Shown here: one piece after another, positions 33,522-44,581 of the stretch
Numbering within the stretch: the stretch's first letter is position 1
Layout of the letters: every line of letters starts with the position of its first letter
Translations under genes and position numbers: made by a program
Notes under the pieces: generated by a model
The model's database searches: none
The model's input: only the letters and a program-made list of their open reading frames with translations
What the model was told of the DNA's origin: nothing
From: Bidens hawaiensis
Taxonomy: Eukaryota > Streptophyta > Magnoliopsida > Asterales > Asteraceae
Direction of reading: 5' to 3'
DNA length: 64,000 nucleotides
Assembly (NCBI GenBank): GCA_021521415.1
Contig: JAIQDT010000001.1
Location: 7,564,001 to 7,628,000, forward strand

Positions 33522-36500
33522 TCATACCTCCGGTGATTTCTGATGGTTTGCCGGGTTTCGCGGTTTTCTGTGTTTGGTTAGCCCTTCAAAAAGGTGAGGA
33601 TACTTTTTCATCATTTGATCCTCGCGTTCCCACGTGAACTCCGGTCCACGTCTCGAGTTCCAACGAACCTTAACGATTGGAATTTTGCTGTGCTTGAGCG
33701 TTTTGGTTTCCCAATCCAAAACTTCGACTGGTTCTTCAATGAAGCGTAACTGTTCATCAACTTGCAGTTCCTCCAAAGGGACTACTTGGGTTTCATCAGA
33801 TATGCATTTCTTTAAATTCGATACATGGAATACATTGTGTACGCCACTGAGTTCCGTTGGTAGGTCCAGTCGGTACGCCACCGGACCAATGCGCTCAATT
33901 ATTCGATACGGACCAACATACCGTGGGTTGAGTTTGTTTCGCTTACCAAAGCGAACCACACCTTTCCAAGGTGAGACTTTGAGTAACACTCGATCGTTCA
34001 CTTGAAATTCGAGAGGTTTTCGACGCTTGTCGGCGTAACTCTTTTGGCGATCTCGTGCTGCTGCCATGCGATTTCGGATTTGAACAATCTTTTCCGAAGT
34101 TTCGAGTACCAGTTCCGGACCAGTGAATTGGCTGTCACCCACCTCTGCCCAGCAGAGTGGTGATCGACACTTCCGTCCGTACAGCGCTTCAAACGGCGCT
34201 GCTTTAATACTTGCGTGGTAGCTGTTATTATACGAAAACTCTACCAAAGGTAAGTGAGGTTCCCAACTTTTTCCGAAATTCAACACACATGCACGCAACA
34301 TATCCTCCAGGGTCTGAATAGTTCGTTCACTTTGCCCATCCGTCTGAGGATGGTATGCTGTGCTCATATCTAGACGGGTGCCTAGTGCGATTTGCAGCGA
34401 CTTCCAAAAGTGCGAAGTGAAACGAGAATCTCGATCAGAAATGATTAAGACAGGCACTCCGTGTCTAGACACTACTTCCTTCATGTAGACGCGAGTCAGT
34501 CTTTCCATTTTGTCCGACTCCTTAATCGCTAAGAAGTGTGCAGACTTAGTCAACCGGTCAACGATCACCCATATGGTATCGCATCCCGTCGGTGTCTTAG
34601 GTAAACCCGTGATAAAATCCATTGAGATGTTTTCCCATTTCCACATTGGGAGTTCCGGTTGTTGCAGTAGGCCAGATGGTTTCTGGTATTCAATCTTGAC
34701 TCTGGCACAAGTCAAGCATTTGCTCACGTAGGTGGCAATGTCGGCTTTCATGTTCGGCCACCAGTAAAGTGCCTTTAAATCATGATACATTTTATCTAAG
34801 CCAGGGTGAATAGAATATCGGGACTTGTGTGCTTCGTCCATCACCAGAGTTCTCAACTCTCCGTACCGTGGAACCCAAATCCGGTTCTCAAAATATCGGA
34901 CCCCGTCCGATCTGGTTTCAAGTTGCTTGTTCATGCCCCGCATGAGTTCTGATGGAAGATTATTATCTTTCAAAGCTTCAAGTTGCGCATCGCGAATATG
35001 ATCGGGTAAGCTGGCATGAATCGTGAGTTGCAATGCTCGCACTCGTCTGGGTTTATCTGTTTCTTTTCTGCTGAGGGCGTCGGCCACTACATTGGCCTTG
35101 CCAGGGTGGTACTTGATGGCACAATCATAATCCTTGAGCAGCTCGACCCAACGGCGCTGTCGCATGTTCAGCTCCTTCTGATCGTAGATATGCTGGAGAC
35201 TCTTGTGGTCGGTGTAAATGGTAAACTTGGTACCGTACAAGTAATGCCTCCATATCTTAAGGGCGAACACCACAGCTCCGAGTTCCAAATCATGGGTCGT
35301 GTAGTTCTTCTCGTGAACCCGTAGTTGTCGAGAGGCATAAGCTATAACCTTCTCGAGTTGCATCAGCACTCAACCGAGACCTTGTATAGATGCGTCACAG
35401 TGTACCTCAAAATTTTCCGTTCCCTCGGGGAGGGCTAGAATAGGGGCGCTACAGAGTTTGGTTTTCAACGGTTGAAAAGCGGATTCTTGCGCGTCACCCC
35501 AATTGTACTTAGTACCTTTGTGAGTCAAAGCGGTGAGGGGTTGAGCAATCTTTGAAAATCCCTCGATGAAACGCCGGTAGTAGCCGGCCAGTCCTAGGAA
35601 TTGCCGCACCTCAGTCGGAGTCTTAGGTGCTTCCCAGTTTTTGATGGCCTCTACCTTACCGGGATCGACATGGATACCATTCTCGTTGATCACATGTCCT
35701 AAAAAGTGAACCTCACGAAGCCAAAACTCACATTTCGAGAGTTTAGCATACAGTTGTTCCTTCTTCAATAATTCCAGAATTACCCTTAAGTGCTCTTCGT
35801 GGTCAGCTTCGTTCTTGGAGTAGACGAGAATATCATCAATGAAAACAATCACAAACTTGTCGAGGTACGCCTTTCATACTCGATTCATGAGATCCATAAA
35901 TACGGCTGGTACGTTGGTTAGGCCAAAAGGCATAACCGAAAACTCGTAGTGACCATACCGTGTTCTGAAAGCCGTCTTTGAGATATCTTCTTCGCGCACT
36001 CTTAGTTGATGGTAACCGGATCGCAGATCGATCTTCGAGTAGTAACTCGATCCTTGAAGCTGGTCAAACAAGTCATCAATTCGGGGTAAAGGATAACGGT
36101 TCTTGACCGTCACCTTGTTCAACTCCCGGTAGTCGATACACATGCGGAAAGTCCCGTCTTTCTTTCGGACAAACAAGACAGGGGCTCCCCATGGCGATGA
36201 GCTAGGTCGGATAAAACCCTTATCCAACAAATCTTGCAACTGAGTGGACAATTCCTGAAGCTCCGCCGGTGCAAGCCGATACGGGGCTCGTGCTATGGGT
36301 GCTGCACCGGGTGTCAACTCGATTTGGAATTCGACTTGTCGTATAGGAGGGATTCCAGGCAAATCCTCCGGGAAAACTTCCGGAAAATCTCGCACAACTG
36401 GTATGTCTTCAATTCGCTTCTCCTCCGCGGGTTTCTCAACAATCTGCGCCAAAATTGCCGGATGACCCTTTCGCAGGTACTTCTGCGCCTTCATAAGGGT

Positions 36501-37133
36501 AATGACGCTGGTGGTCATGCAGCTTCTCTCACCTCGGACCGAAATGATCTCGCCGGAAGGGGTAGTAATGTGAACTATCTTATCGTGACATATAATCTCC
36601 GCTCGGTTCTCGGACAACCAGTCCATGCCGACCACGACATCGAAACTACTAAACGTAAAAGGAATAAGGTCAATATCAAAGACATGACCTGACAGTTTTA
36701 ACTTACATCCCGCAAGTACATGAGCCGTTACTATAGTCTTACCGTCAGCTAATTCAACAGGAAACTTAGCATCTAATGGAGTTGGAGTTAAGTCTAAGAG
36801 TTGGCTAAAGGCTTTCGACACAAAACTCCTATCAGCTCCAGTGTCAAACAAAACAGAAGCAAAACAATCGTTCACAGGGAACTTACCAGTCACCACGTGC
36901 GGATCATTACGGGCTTGACCCGACCCAATCACAAAAGCTCTTCCCTTGCCATTGCTCCCACCACTAATGCCACTTCCATTACTCCCATTGTTGTCGTTCT
37001 GTTTCAGCTTGGGACAGTCTTTCCTGAAATGACCTTCCTGCCCACACTCGAAACATCCCTTCGTCGTCATAGGTGGCTTAGGAGCACCCTTCGCCGCAAG
37101 GTCTCCTCTACACTCCTTCGCCTGGTGACCCAT
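33522..37133 (-). pseudogene. Element C: pol polyprotein (zinc knuckle to chromodomain, two TGA stops)
   Basis: Read on the minus strand from 37133, the domains are: CX2CX4HX4C knuckle ([14 protein letters not shown]), protease ([10 protein letters not shown]), RT ([12 protein letters not shown], then FIDDILVYS), RNase H ([20 protein letters not shown]), integrase zinc region ([16 protein letters not shown]), and DDE core with Asp in SMDFITGLP, Asp in ISDRDSRF and Glu in SERTIQ. It ends with a chromodomain ([16 protein letters not shown]) just before the stop at 33522. TGA at 35874-35876 and 35370-35372 each replace a Cys codon conserved in element A. Otherwise the frame is open, so the inactivation is recent. 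Confidence 0.95.
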
Positions 37134-38113
37134 CTTTCCGCATCTTTGACACTGACACGTTCACACGGGCCAACATGATGATAGTTGCACCTATTGCACT
37201 TCGGATATTTCCCAGCATATCCGCTCGAACCCTGCCCGCTACCGTTGTTATTGTTGTTGTGACTCTGATTATTAAAGCTCCGAGTGAATTCGGGCTTACG
37301 GTAGTGTTGTTGCGGTGGGAGGTTCGAGGACGAGGATCTGGTGTTGTCAAACTTCCTCTTTCCGCTGCTCGGGTTGCTGTTGCTGTTGTTGTCATTGCTC
37401 GGGTTGTCATGGGCTTTAGTGGTTGAACCCCTAGGTGGTAACGCACCTTGGGTCACAGCCTGATCCGTCAGTTTGTGAGCTAAACGGATCGCTTGTTGAA
37501 TCGTGGCTGGTCTGAAAGACGTCACCATGCCCTGAATCTGCGGTGCTAACCCATCGATATACATCTCAATCCTCTTACTCGGCGGATCCACCATCCGCGG
37601 ACACATCACAGCCAACTCGTGAGAACGGGTAGTGTAGGCTTCGATTTCTGAGCCCACCATCTTTAGTGACCAAAATTCTGACTCTAGCTTCGAAATCTCC
37701 TCTCTCGGACAGTACTCCTCTCGCATCATGTTCTTGAACTCCTCCCAGTTCATAGCGTTAGCCAGTTCCAATCCAAGGATCTGCAGGTTCGAATTCCACC
37801 AAGTGAGGGCAGAATCCTCAAGTGTCCCAGCAGCGAATTTGACCCTACTGGCAGGTGGATAATTACACATCTCAAAAGCTGATTCGGCCTTCTCAGCCCA
37901 ACGCAGGAAGTCTATAGCTCCCTCAGTGCCCTTAAACGTACTGGGCTTGCAGTCAAGGTAGTTCTTGAAGGTACACGTTCCACTTGGACCTCCAGCTTGG
38001 TTCTGAACATGTGCGGCTAAAGCGGCCGCCGCATGGTCGTTCAGCAGAGTTTGAAGTTCAGCTGCAGTCAGGTTGATGTTACCACGTCCTTGTCCAGCGT
38101 TTCTTCCAGCCAT
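37067..38113 (-). CDS. Element C: Gag (frameshifted near its end)
   Basis: A 348-residue frame from [15 protein letters not shown]. It holds a Retrotrans_gag capsid ([37 protein letters not shown]) and a linker rich in Asn/Ser, then [12 protein letters not shown]. The normal continuation [14 protein letters not shown] is read only in the pol frame, so an indel near 37160 separates Gag from pol. In relatives gag-pol is one frame. Confidence 0.92.
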   Translation of the reverse strand: MAGRNAGQGRGNINLTAAELQTLLNDHAAAALAAHVQNQAGGPSGTCTFKNYLDCKPSTFKGTEGAIDFLRWAEKAESAFEMCNYPPASRVKFAAGTLEDSALTWWNSNLQILGLELANAMNWEEFKNMMREEYCPREEISKLESEFWSLKMVGSEIEAYTTRSHELAVMCPRMVDPPSKRIEMYIDGLAPQIQGMVTSFRPATIQQAIRLAHKLTDQAVTQGALPPRGSTTKAHDNPSNDNNSNSNPSSGKRKFDNTRSSSSNLPPQQHYRKPEFTRSFNNQSHNNNNNGSGQGSSGYAGKYPKCNRCNYHHVGPCERVSVKDAERWVTRRRSVEETLRRRVLLSHL

Positions 38114-38366
38114 TTCCTAGAATCACAGTATAAAATGTTAAACATGAATTTTCTTTCATATACAACACACCATACATGTAATAAAAAGATAGGTAAGAAA
38201 GAAATAAGAAACAACATCACATCACATCACAACCATATATTAATCTAAATAAAAATTCATGATTAAAACCATTGTATTCGCTACAAAGTATTTCCAATCA
38301 ATCCTTAAAATCATAGAAAATAATAGTTCGGATGGAGACAACCCCTCCATCTAAGTGTCATCATCA

Positions 38367-39119
38367 CTAGATGTCATCATCTGATGACACCTCTGAGTGT
38401 GCCTCCTCCTCAGCCAGTTCCTCCTCCGGTTCTTCTTCGGGTTCCTCCTCGGGATCTTCCTCGGGATCCTCCTCAGGCTCCTCTTCGAGATCTTCTTCAG
38501 GTTCGGCCTCAGGCTCCGCCTCAGGCTCTGCCTCAGGTTCGGCTGCGTTCTGAGCAAGTTGCATTTGTAACACATCGCAATGCTCTAAAGCTATCTCGGT
38601 TCGGGTCCTTGCTACTTGGAGTTGCTCTTGCAAGTCTATCATCTCGGCTTGCATCTTCCTCATAATCTTCATCTGTTGATCACTAGCCTCTTGCATTTCC
38701 TTCATTGCCGCTGCCATGCGGGCAATCTCCTCCTTAGTCTCGGTTCCGTCTTTTAACAGTCCGGAAACGTTCGCTCTCGTATAGCGCATGTAACCCACAT
38801 CACGCACCAAACATGAAACAACAACTGCGAGAACTCGCTCTACAGGTTCGGTTATGGGTGGTAGGGTGTTGGGGTAAGCAGGGTGGTTCGGGTGGGGTAA
38901 CGGGGGAACTTGCTCGCGATAGACCATACGTCTGATCATGTTAGGGTACCAATCCCAGCTAACGTCGTTTTCGTATATGCCTCCGGATAGGCGGTACCTC
39001 TTCGGTGCGGGAGCTTCGAGTTCCGGGACTACTCGGGGTGGCGATGCGGTAGGTAACTGCGGTTCCTTCCCGTGAGCATGAGTCATCGGATCAGATGATG
39101 ATGAGGGTGGCGTCGACAT
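38367..39119 (-). CDS. Element C: extra ORF upstream of gag, coiled coil plus acidic repeats
   Basis: An intact 250-residue frame lies between the primer-binding site and gag, in the sense direction. The N-terminus is Pro/Ser-rich, followed by a Trp/Tyr-containing region (NDVSWDWYPNMIRRMVY). Residues about 120-190 form a likely coiled coil (KEEIARMAAAMKEMQ, AEMIDLQEQLQVARTR). The tail from about residue 193 is an acidic EPEA/EPEE repeat made by 12-bp DNA repeats and ends SSDDDI. I do not recognise the family. It is the only sizeable unbroken frame in element C, and a 253-bp gap separates it from gag. Confidence 0.8.
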   Translation of the reverse strand: MSTPPSSSSDPMTHAHGKEPQLPTASPPRVVPELEAPAPKRYRLSGGIYENDVSWDWYPNMIRRMVYREQVPPLPHPNHPAYPNTLPPITEPVERVLAVVVSCLVRDVGYMRYTRANVSGLLKDGTETKEEIARMAAAMKEMQEASDQQMKIMRKMQAEMIDLQEQLQVARTRTEIALEHCDVLQMQLAQNAAEPEAEPEAEPEAEPEEDLEEEPEEDPEEDPEEEPEEEPEEELAEEEAHSEVSSDDDI

Positions 39120-39279
39120 CCCTACAGGTAAGCCGTGTATGCGCGCGCGTATGAGTGGAATAGGTAAAGAGATAAGATTACAAGGCTACACAAACCTAAG
39201 GAGTGCGTATCATTATAACCAATGGGTCGTCGCGGTTATAGTCTAGTATGCATGCAGCTTCTAGTTCGCTATAACCAAC

Positions 39280-39292
39280 GGCTCTGATACCA
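39280..39292 (-). promoter_or_regulatory. Primer-binding site of element C (initiator tRNA-Met type)
   Basis: On the minus strand this reads TGGTATCAGAGCC, complementary to the 3' end of initiator tRNA-Met, 3 bp from the LTR at 39296. Confidence 0.95.
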
Positions 39293-39295
39293 ATC

Positions 39296-41996
39296 TGTCA
39301 CACCCTCAAAATCCACTAACGGAGTTTTACCGTCAGAGGGTGTGAACTAACAGGATCGGAATCATTAGTTATAATCAAACCATAAAACAAAGTTTCAAAA
39401 CCATGAAAAACGTTTACGAGTAATTTAATGCGGAAGCGTAAAAACCTTTAACCAAAAGTTGCGTCACGCAGGACGACTTAAAACCAATGATAACCGTTAA
39501 AAATAAATTTGCATAACAAAAGCGTTTTCAAGCAATGCATGATCCTATACCGCGCGCCCGCCTCGGCTACCTGAGAATAACATACTAAAAGTGTCAACAC
39601 AAGGTTGGTGAGTTCACAAGTTATATAAAAATAAATGTTTAGCGTTTGCGTTCAGCGTGTTGCGTTAAGCGTTTTGCGTTACAGCGTTTTGCGTTACAGC
39701 GTTTTGCGTTACCAGATAGTGTTATGTCAATTATATATCTATAGGTAGCTAGCCTATAAAACAAGTATCACTAAGTGTTCGACACCGAAGCTGACTGTTT
39801 ATCATTTGCCTTGCCACCAGGTCATCCAGACCATGGTATGTGTTTAGCCAAGATTACACCCGCTCGACCTCCAGTCGAGTTTAGCGTTGGGTGGGGTTTG
39901 TCAAACCCAGTAGTACTACTCAACAGTGACTCGCTATTATCCAAATATTAACCGGTTCGATGTTATGAAGGACTTTAGTTGTTGCGTTTGCCACTTAGTC
40001 TTTACAAGTGATATATAATCTATATTAACAAAATCTTAAATGCGTTTCGGAGTATGTTATCTCCCCCAAGTGAAAAGCGTTTAAAAAGTTTAAAAGGGGA
40101 AAGTGAAACTCACTGTTTGCGAAGAAATTCCCAAATTAAATCACCAAGATGCGCGTCACAGAAAAACTCTCTCTAGCGTTCTAAAACAACAAAGAGATTT
40201 TTCTAAGTGTCGGAATATTATCGAGTCTCTAGACCCGGCACATAATACCTATGCACGTAACATGTTTCGTGTTTCGTTCGTGAATCGTGTGTGACTTTAA
40301 CAAGTGTATTTGTGATACATTACATGTGTAAGCAATTATATACGTGTCATGTATTCATAAAGCACATCACTAGCAATTACTCCCCGTAAGGGCAATTTGG
40401 TCAACACATAACAATTAACTAGCAACTATTCCCCACGAGGGCAATTTGGTCAAATCATTACAATCAATTAGCTATTATTCCCCGCAAGGGCATTTTGGTC
40501 AAAACACGACAATTAACTTGCAATCATTCCCCTCAAGGGCAATTTGGTCAAAACACGATAATAAATTAGCAAGTATCTTGTTTCATGCATTTTCATAAAA
40601 CTCAGCAGCTAGTTTCACCGAGACAGAAATTCTACTTGAAAGATTGTACTATTCCACCGATCATAGCATCTCAATTAATTTACCAAAAATCATCACAGAA
40701 GCATATATTTCATAGGTTTCCAGAACATATTTTATTATATTTTTATTCCACATAGTTTTCTCACAATCATCAAATCATTACAGCAAACTCATAACAGTCA
40801 AATTCATGCGCAACAGAATGTTATTTGCAATTCCCGTTAAAAGAAAACTCCAATAAATGCAAGACAACTTGGGTTAGGTTCCTAACTCAATTAGTCAACT
40901 TCCAGAAGTGGAACCAACCCAATTGGTCTCGTAGTTCATGAGATATAACATTTACAAAACAACCTAACAGCAGGTCTAACAGCTCAGCTTTGCACAACGT
41001 TTTTGTAAAATCATAAAAGTTAACTTCTACTTGACCAAAAATTTCAAGTTTATATTCTTTAGAAACTAGACTCAACCTAGTTTATTGTAGTATCAATAAT
41101 CGCAACCAATTTTCACATTTACACTTCGTTACAGTCACTTAAACATCAAATACACATTTTGTCCAGAAACTGTTTGCATCCAAACTCAACATATTAACTA
41201 TCTATGAACTATCATGCATTCATATAACACCCTAGACTCCATAAACACCATCCATGCACATCAATTACACATTACATACATGATTAGGGTTTTTGTTTGA
41301 ACTCAAATCATAGACACAACAATTAACGTGTAACAATATCAATACTAGTTATCATATCATTATCAAATCAACAACAATCATGTTAACTTCATACATACAC
41401 ATAATCGGCCATCTAGGGTTTGTGATTAACCCAACAAACATCAAAATCAAGTATAAAGGATGCATAGGATAATCGATTATACCTTCCTAGCACCTAATTC
41501 TTCAATCAAAGACTTGATTTCTTGGTGTATATGTGTGTGTAAGTCGACGGCAGCCAAGGAGCAAGGGGGGTGGGGTTTCCGATCGGGGTTAGGGAGAAAA
41601 GAAAATAAGTTAGGGTTTAGTTGTTAATGATGTATTTATAATAATCTATGTTACACTTTGGCCCCTCCACTTCTAAGTATTACTTTTCCTAGCTTAAACT
41701 AACTTGTTTACATCTTGAGTTAACGTTTATAACCATGTTATCACATAACACATAAGTCTAACACATAATTATCACATAATTACTGTTTTGACGTTTTTCG
41801 TTTATTCATCAATCGTTTGCGTCAACTCGTTTAAGTTTCGGTGCAAATCCCGAAAGACTACACATGTAGTAAGTGTTAAGCGTCATTTAAACCCTAGTTT
41901 AAATGTAATGAAGTGTGCGTTATAGATTCAGTGATCTTAAGTTTGAATTGACGGAGTTGAGTTAACGGAGTTAACCTGAAATTGACGATTGTCACA
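39296..41996 (-). repeat. 5' LTR of element C
   Basis: 2701 bp, nearly identical to 30689-33390. The minus-strand promoter candidate is TATAAATA at 41633-41640. A GGGTTTAG-containing stretch just downstream resembles a telomere unit but occurs singly. Confidence 0.96.
41633..41640 (-). promoter_or_regulatory. TATA box candidate in element C 5' LTR
   Basis: TATAAATA on the minus strand, with a leader of AAACCCTAA-type sequence following. The position near the end of U3 is plausible; there is no transcript data. Confidence 0.5.
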
Positions 41997-42001
41997 AAGA
42001 A

Positions 42002-42309
42002 TAAGTCTAAGAGCTGTTGTTGATATTTAAACATCAATCTTCACACGAAATCGTCCATTACTAGCTATGTTCAATAAGGATCCTGGATCCATACTCCAGC
42101 TAGAGAATACTCCATGAGGATAATTGATGCAAGCACGTCTTAAAATTGTTATACATGTCTAACACATCACCATACTAAACGCAATCATTAGTAAACAAAT
42201 AATACCGAGGATCGTTGATCCTTTATAACCTGATACACATCTCAAGGATAATCTATCCATAAGATAGTTAAGGATTAAGGATCCTCAGCATAAAATTCAT
42301 GCCCTAACA
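42002..42309 (-). repeat. 5' LTR of element B, part 2
   Basis: This continues 30141-30688 after element C and its AAGAA duplicate, ending GCCCTAACA. Exact dyads are at 42208-42222 and 42271-42285, with near matches at 42077-42091 and 42245-42259. Confidence 0.93.
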
Positions 42310-42313
42310 GGAC

Positions 42314-44580
42314 CTGCAAGAGACTTTCTATATACAGTATCTTGTAAAATAATGAATTGTGATACCTTTATTCTGAAAGCTTTAGGATCTTTCCCTATAG
42401 GGATTTCTCCATCTTGGAGGAATTTTTTGATTTGAAGGATCCAAGATCCTACTTTTGGAGAGGATGAAGGATCCTTAAGTTCTTATGCGCAATCTGTTGT
42501 CACCTCCATATCTTTTTATTCCCCAATTGCCGGAGACAATATGTTTATGATAGGTATCTTTACATCATCCGGTATCTTCAAGGACGATGCTAAATTTACT
42601 AAGGCGTCTGCCCCAGCGTTTTCTTCCCTCGGTACCTTATTGATACAGAACAACTCGAAGGATTTCACTAATTCCTTCACAATTTCTAAGTACTTGATCA
42701 TATTCTCACCTTTCACGGTATAAGAACCGTTAAAGTGGTTAGTTAAAAGTAAAGAATCTGCATGAACTTGAAGATACATGATCCTCATTTGTTTGGCTAA
42801 AAGCAAACTTGCAATAAGTGTTTTGTATTCTGCCTCATTGTTAGTGGCTTGAAATTCACATGCAATGGACTGAGGTATTATGTCCCCCTGTGGAGATTTC
42901 AGTAGAATAGCCAATAACGTTCCTCTTACGTTGGATGCTCCATCTGTGAAGAGGATCCAAGGATCCTTGGTTTCTTCTAGTTGCTGAACTTCCAAAACAG
43001 CTTCCTTTTGCATGTCACTACTGAAATCAGCCACAAAGTATGCAAGCTTCCTAACAATTCTGGCTTTCTAAGCACATTCTTAACAGGATAGCTAGTCCTT
43101 ATAATAATAGTATATGTTTCAAAATGATGTCTAAACTTGGTTGAGGCCATAATTAAAGCAAGAATTAATTTCTCAAAGTGAGAATGCGTTACCTCTGCGT
43201 CTAAGAGGATTTTACTTACATAATATACCGGATGTTGTTAACCTTCATGATCCTTGGCTAGAATAGCACTGACTGCATTACCTGAAACGGCTAAGTATTG
43301 GTTCAACGGCTCACCATCTATTGGCTTCATCAAGGCTGGCGTCGAGGATAGATAATCCTTAAGAGCCTCCAGTGTTTCCTCATGAGTTTGAGTCCATTAA
43401 AATTTTTTATTCTTCCTTAGGATATCATATAAGTCTTTCCACTTCTCTGAGGATCTGGAAATGAATCTGTTTAGGACAGCTATTCTTCCCGTCAGTCTTT
43501 GGACGTCTTAAGCATTCACAGGAGACTTCAAATTGATGATGGCTTCAATTTTCTCAGGGCTTGCTTCTATTCCCCTCTTAGTTACCATATATCCTAGGAA
43601 CTTCCCAGCCTTGACACCAAAATGGCACTTTGACGGGTTCAGCTTCATATTTTACTGATCCAAGATGTTGAATGCTTCTTCAAGATCTTTGAGATGATCC
43701 TCAGCTTTCTTTGATTTCACTACCATGTCATCTGTGTAGACTTCCATGGTCTTTCCTAGTTGATCCTTGAACATCATGTTGACTAATCTTTGGTATGTTG
43801 CCCCTGCATTTCTTAGTCCAAACGGCATAACAATATAACAATAGATGTCGGTAGAAGTCATGAATGTTGTATCCTCTTGATCAGATGGTTCCATCTAAAT
43901 TTGTTGCAATCCAGAGGAAGCATCCATAAAAGTGAGCATTTCATGTCCTACTGTGGCATCCACCATGGAGTCAATGTGTGGTAAGGGGAAAGGATCCTTG
44001 GGACATGCCTTGTTAAAATAAGTGAAATCGACACATACCCTCCACTTTCCATTTTTCTTAGAAACTACCACTACATTGGCTAACCATCTTGGATATTTTA
44101 CTTCTCTTATCATACCTGCTTTGAGAAGATTTCGACTTCTTCCTGGATAATGATATTTCTTTCAGGCGCAAATTTCCTCCATTTTTGATGGATAGGCCTG
44201 ATAGAAGTATCTATCCCTAACTTATGTGTAATAATTTCTTTAGATATACCTGTCATATCTGAGTATTTAAAGGCAAAGGTGGACTTCCTTTGTTTAAGGA
44301 AGGATACCAGATCCTCTTCAATGTTGCTGAGGATATTGGATCCTATATATACCTTTACATCTGGATCCTCGGGTCCAAGGATATTTCTTTTAAATCTTTT
44401 TCCCATGCCTCCAGAACCTCTGTTGAATTGTGCATTGATTGCTATGCGATAGTTTGCTTTGTAGCCGGCTTCATAGAGGATGTATAGTAGTTACTCGCCT
44501 CCGCTTGGTCACTGTCAATCTTCACTACTCCCCAAGGGGTCGGAATTTTGATGCATTGATGGTAGGTGGAGGCAACTACT
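42314..44580 (-). pseudogene. Element D: pol (RT, RNase H, start of integrase)
   Basis: The minus strand carries protease/RT link (HKLGIDTSIRPIHQ), RT (VVVSKKNGKWRVCVDF, MPFGLRNAGATYQRLVN, YTDDMVVKS with Thr for Ile at the catalytic site) and RNase H (WILFTDGASNVRGT). The linker then joins the integrase fragment at 18970-20043. There are many stops. Exact dyads are at 42436-42450, 42461-42475, 44301-44315 and 44330-44344. Confidence 0.88.
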
Positions 44581-44581
44581 T

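Larger units (their letters stand above)
30689..41996 (-). mobile_element. Element C: complete Tekay-like chromovirus
   Basis: 11,308 bp with TSD AAGAA (30684-30688 and 41997-42001) and TGTCACACC...GATTGTCACA ends. LTRs are 2702 and 2701 bp and differ at only a handful of sites seen by eye, so it is the youngest insertion here. Order from its 5' end (right) is LTR, primer-binding site (39280-39292), an extra ORF, gag, pol with chromodomain, LTR. The polyprotein has one frameshift and two stops. Confidence 0.96.
20044..42309 (-). mobile_element. Element B: Tat/Retand-type Ty3 retrotransposon (split by element C)
   Basis: A near-complete minus-strand element of about 11 kb once element C is removed. 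Order from its 5' end (right) is: LTR, primer-binding site, gag with repeats, protease, RT, double RNase H, integrase, spacer, antisense ORF, polypurine tract, LTR. Flanking GGAC occurs at 20040-20043 and 42310-42313, and element D integrase reads straight across the join. The left LTR lacks the first five bases (TGTTT) present at 30141. Coding regions carry several stops and frameshifts. Confidence 0.92.

Noticed and set aside
35370..35876. TGA read as cysteine
   Set aside because: No plant nuclear code does this and gag-pol also has a frameshift; ordinary mutation is enough.
38371..38553. Ser-rich + strand ORF
   Set aside because: It is the complement of the acidic EPEE repeat in the minus-strand ORF of element C; Glu codons read backwards as Ser.
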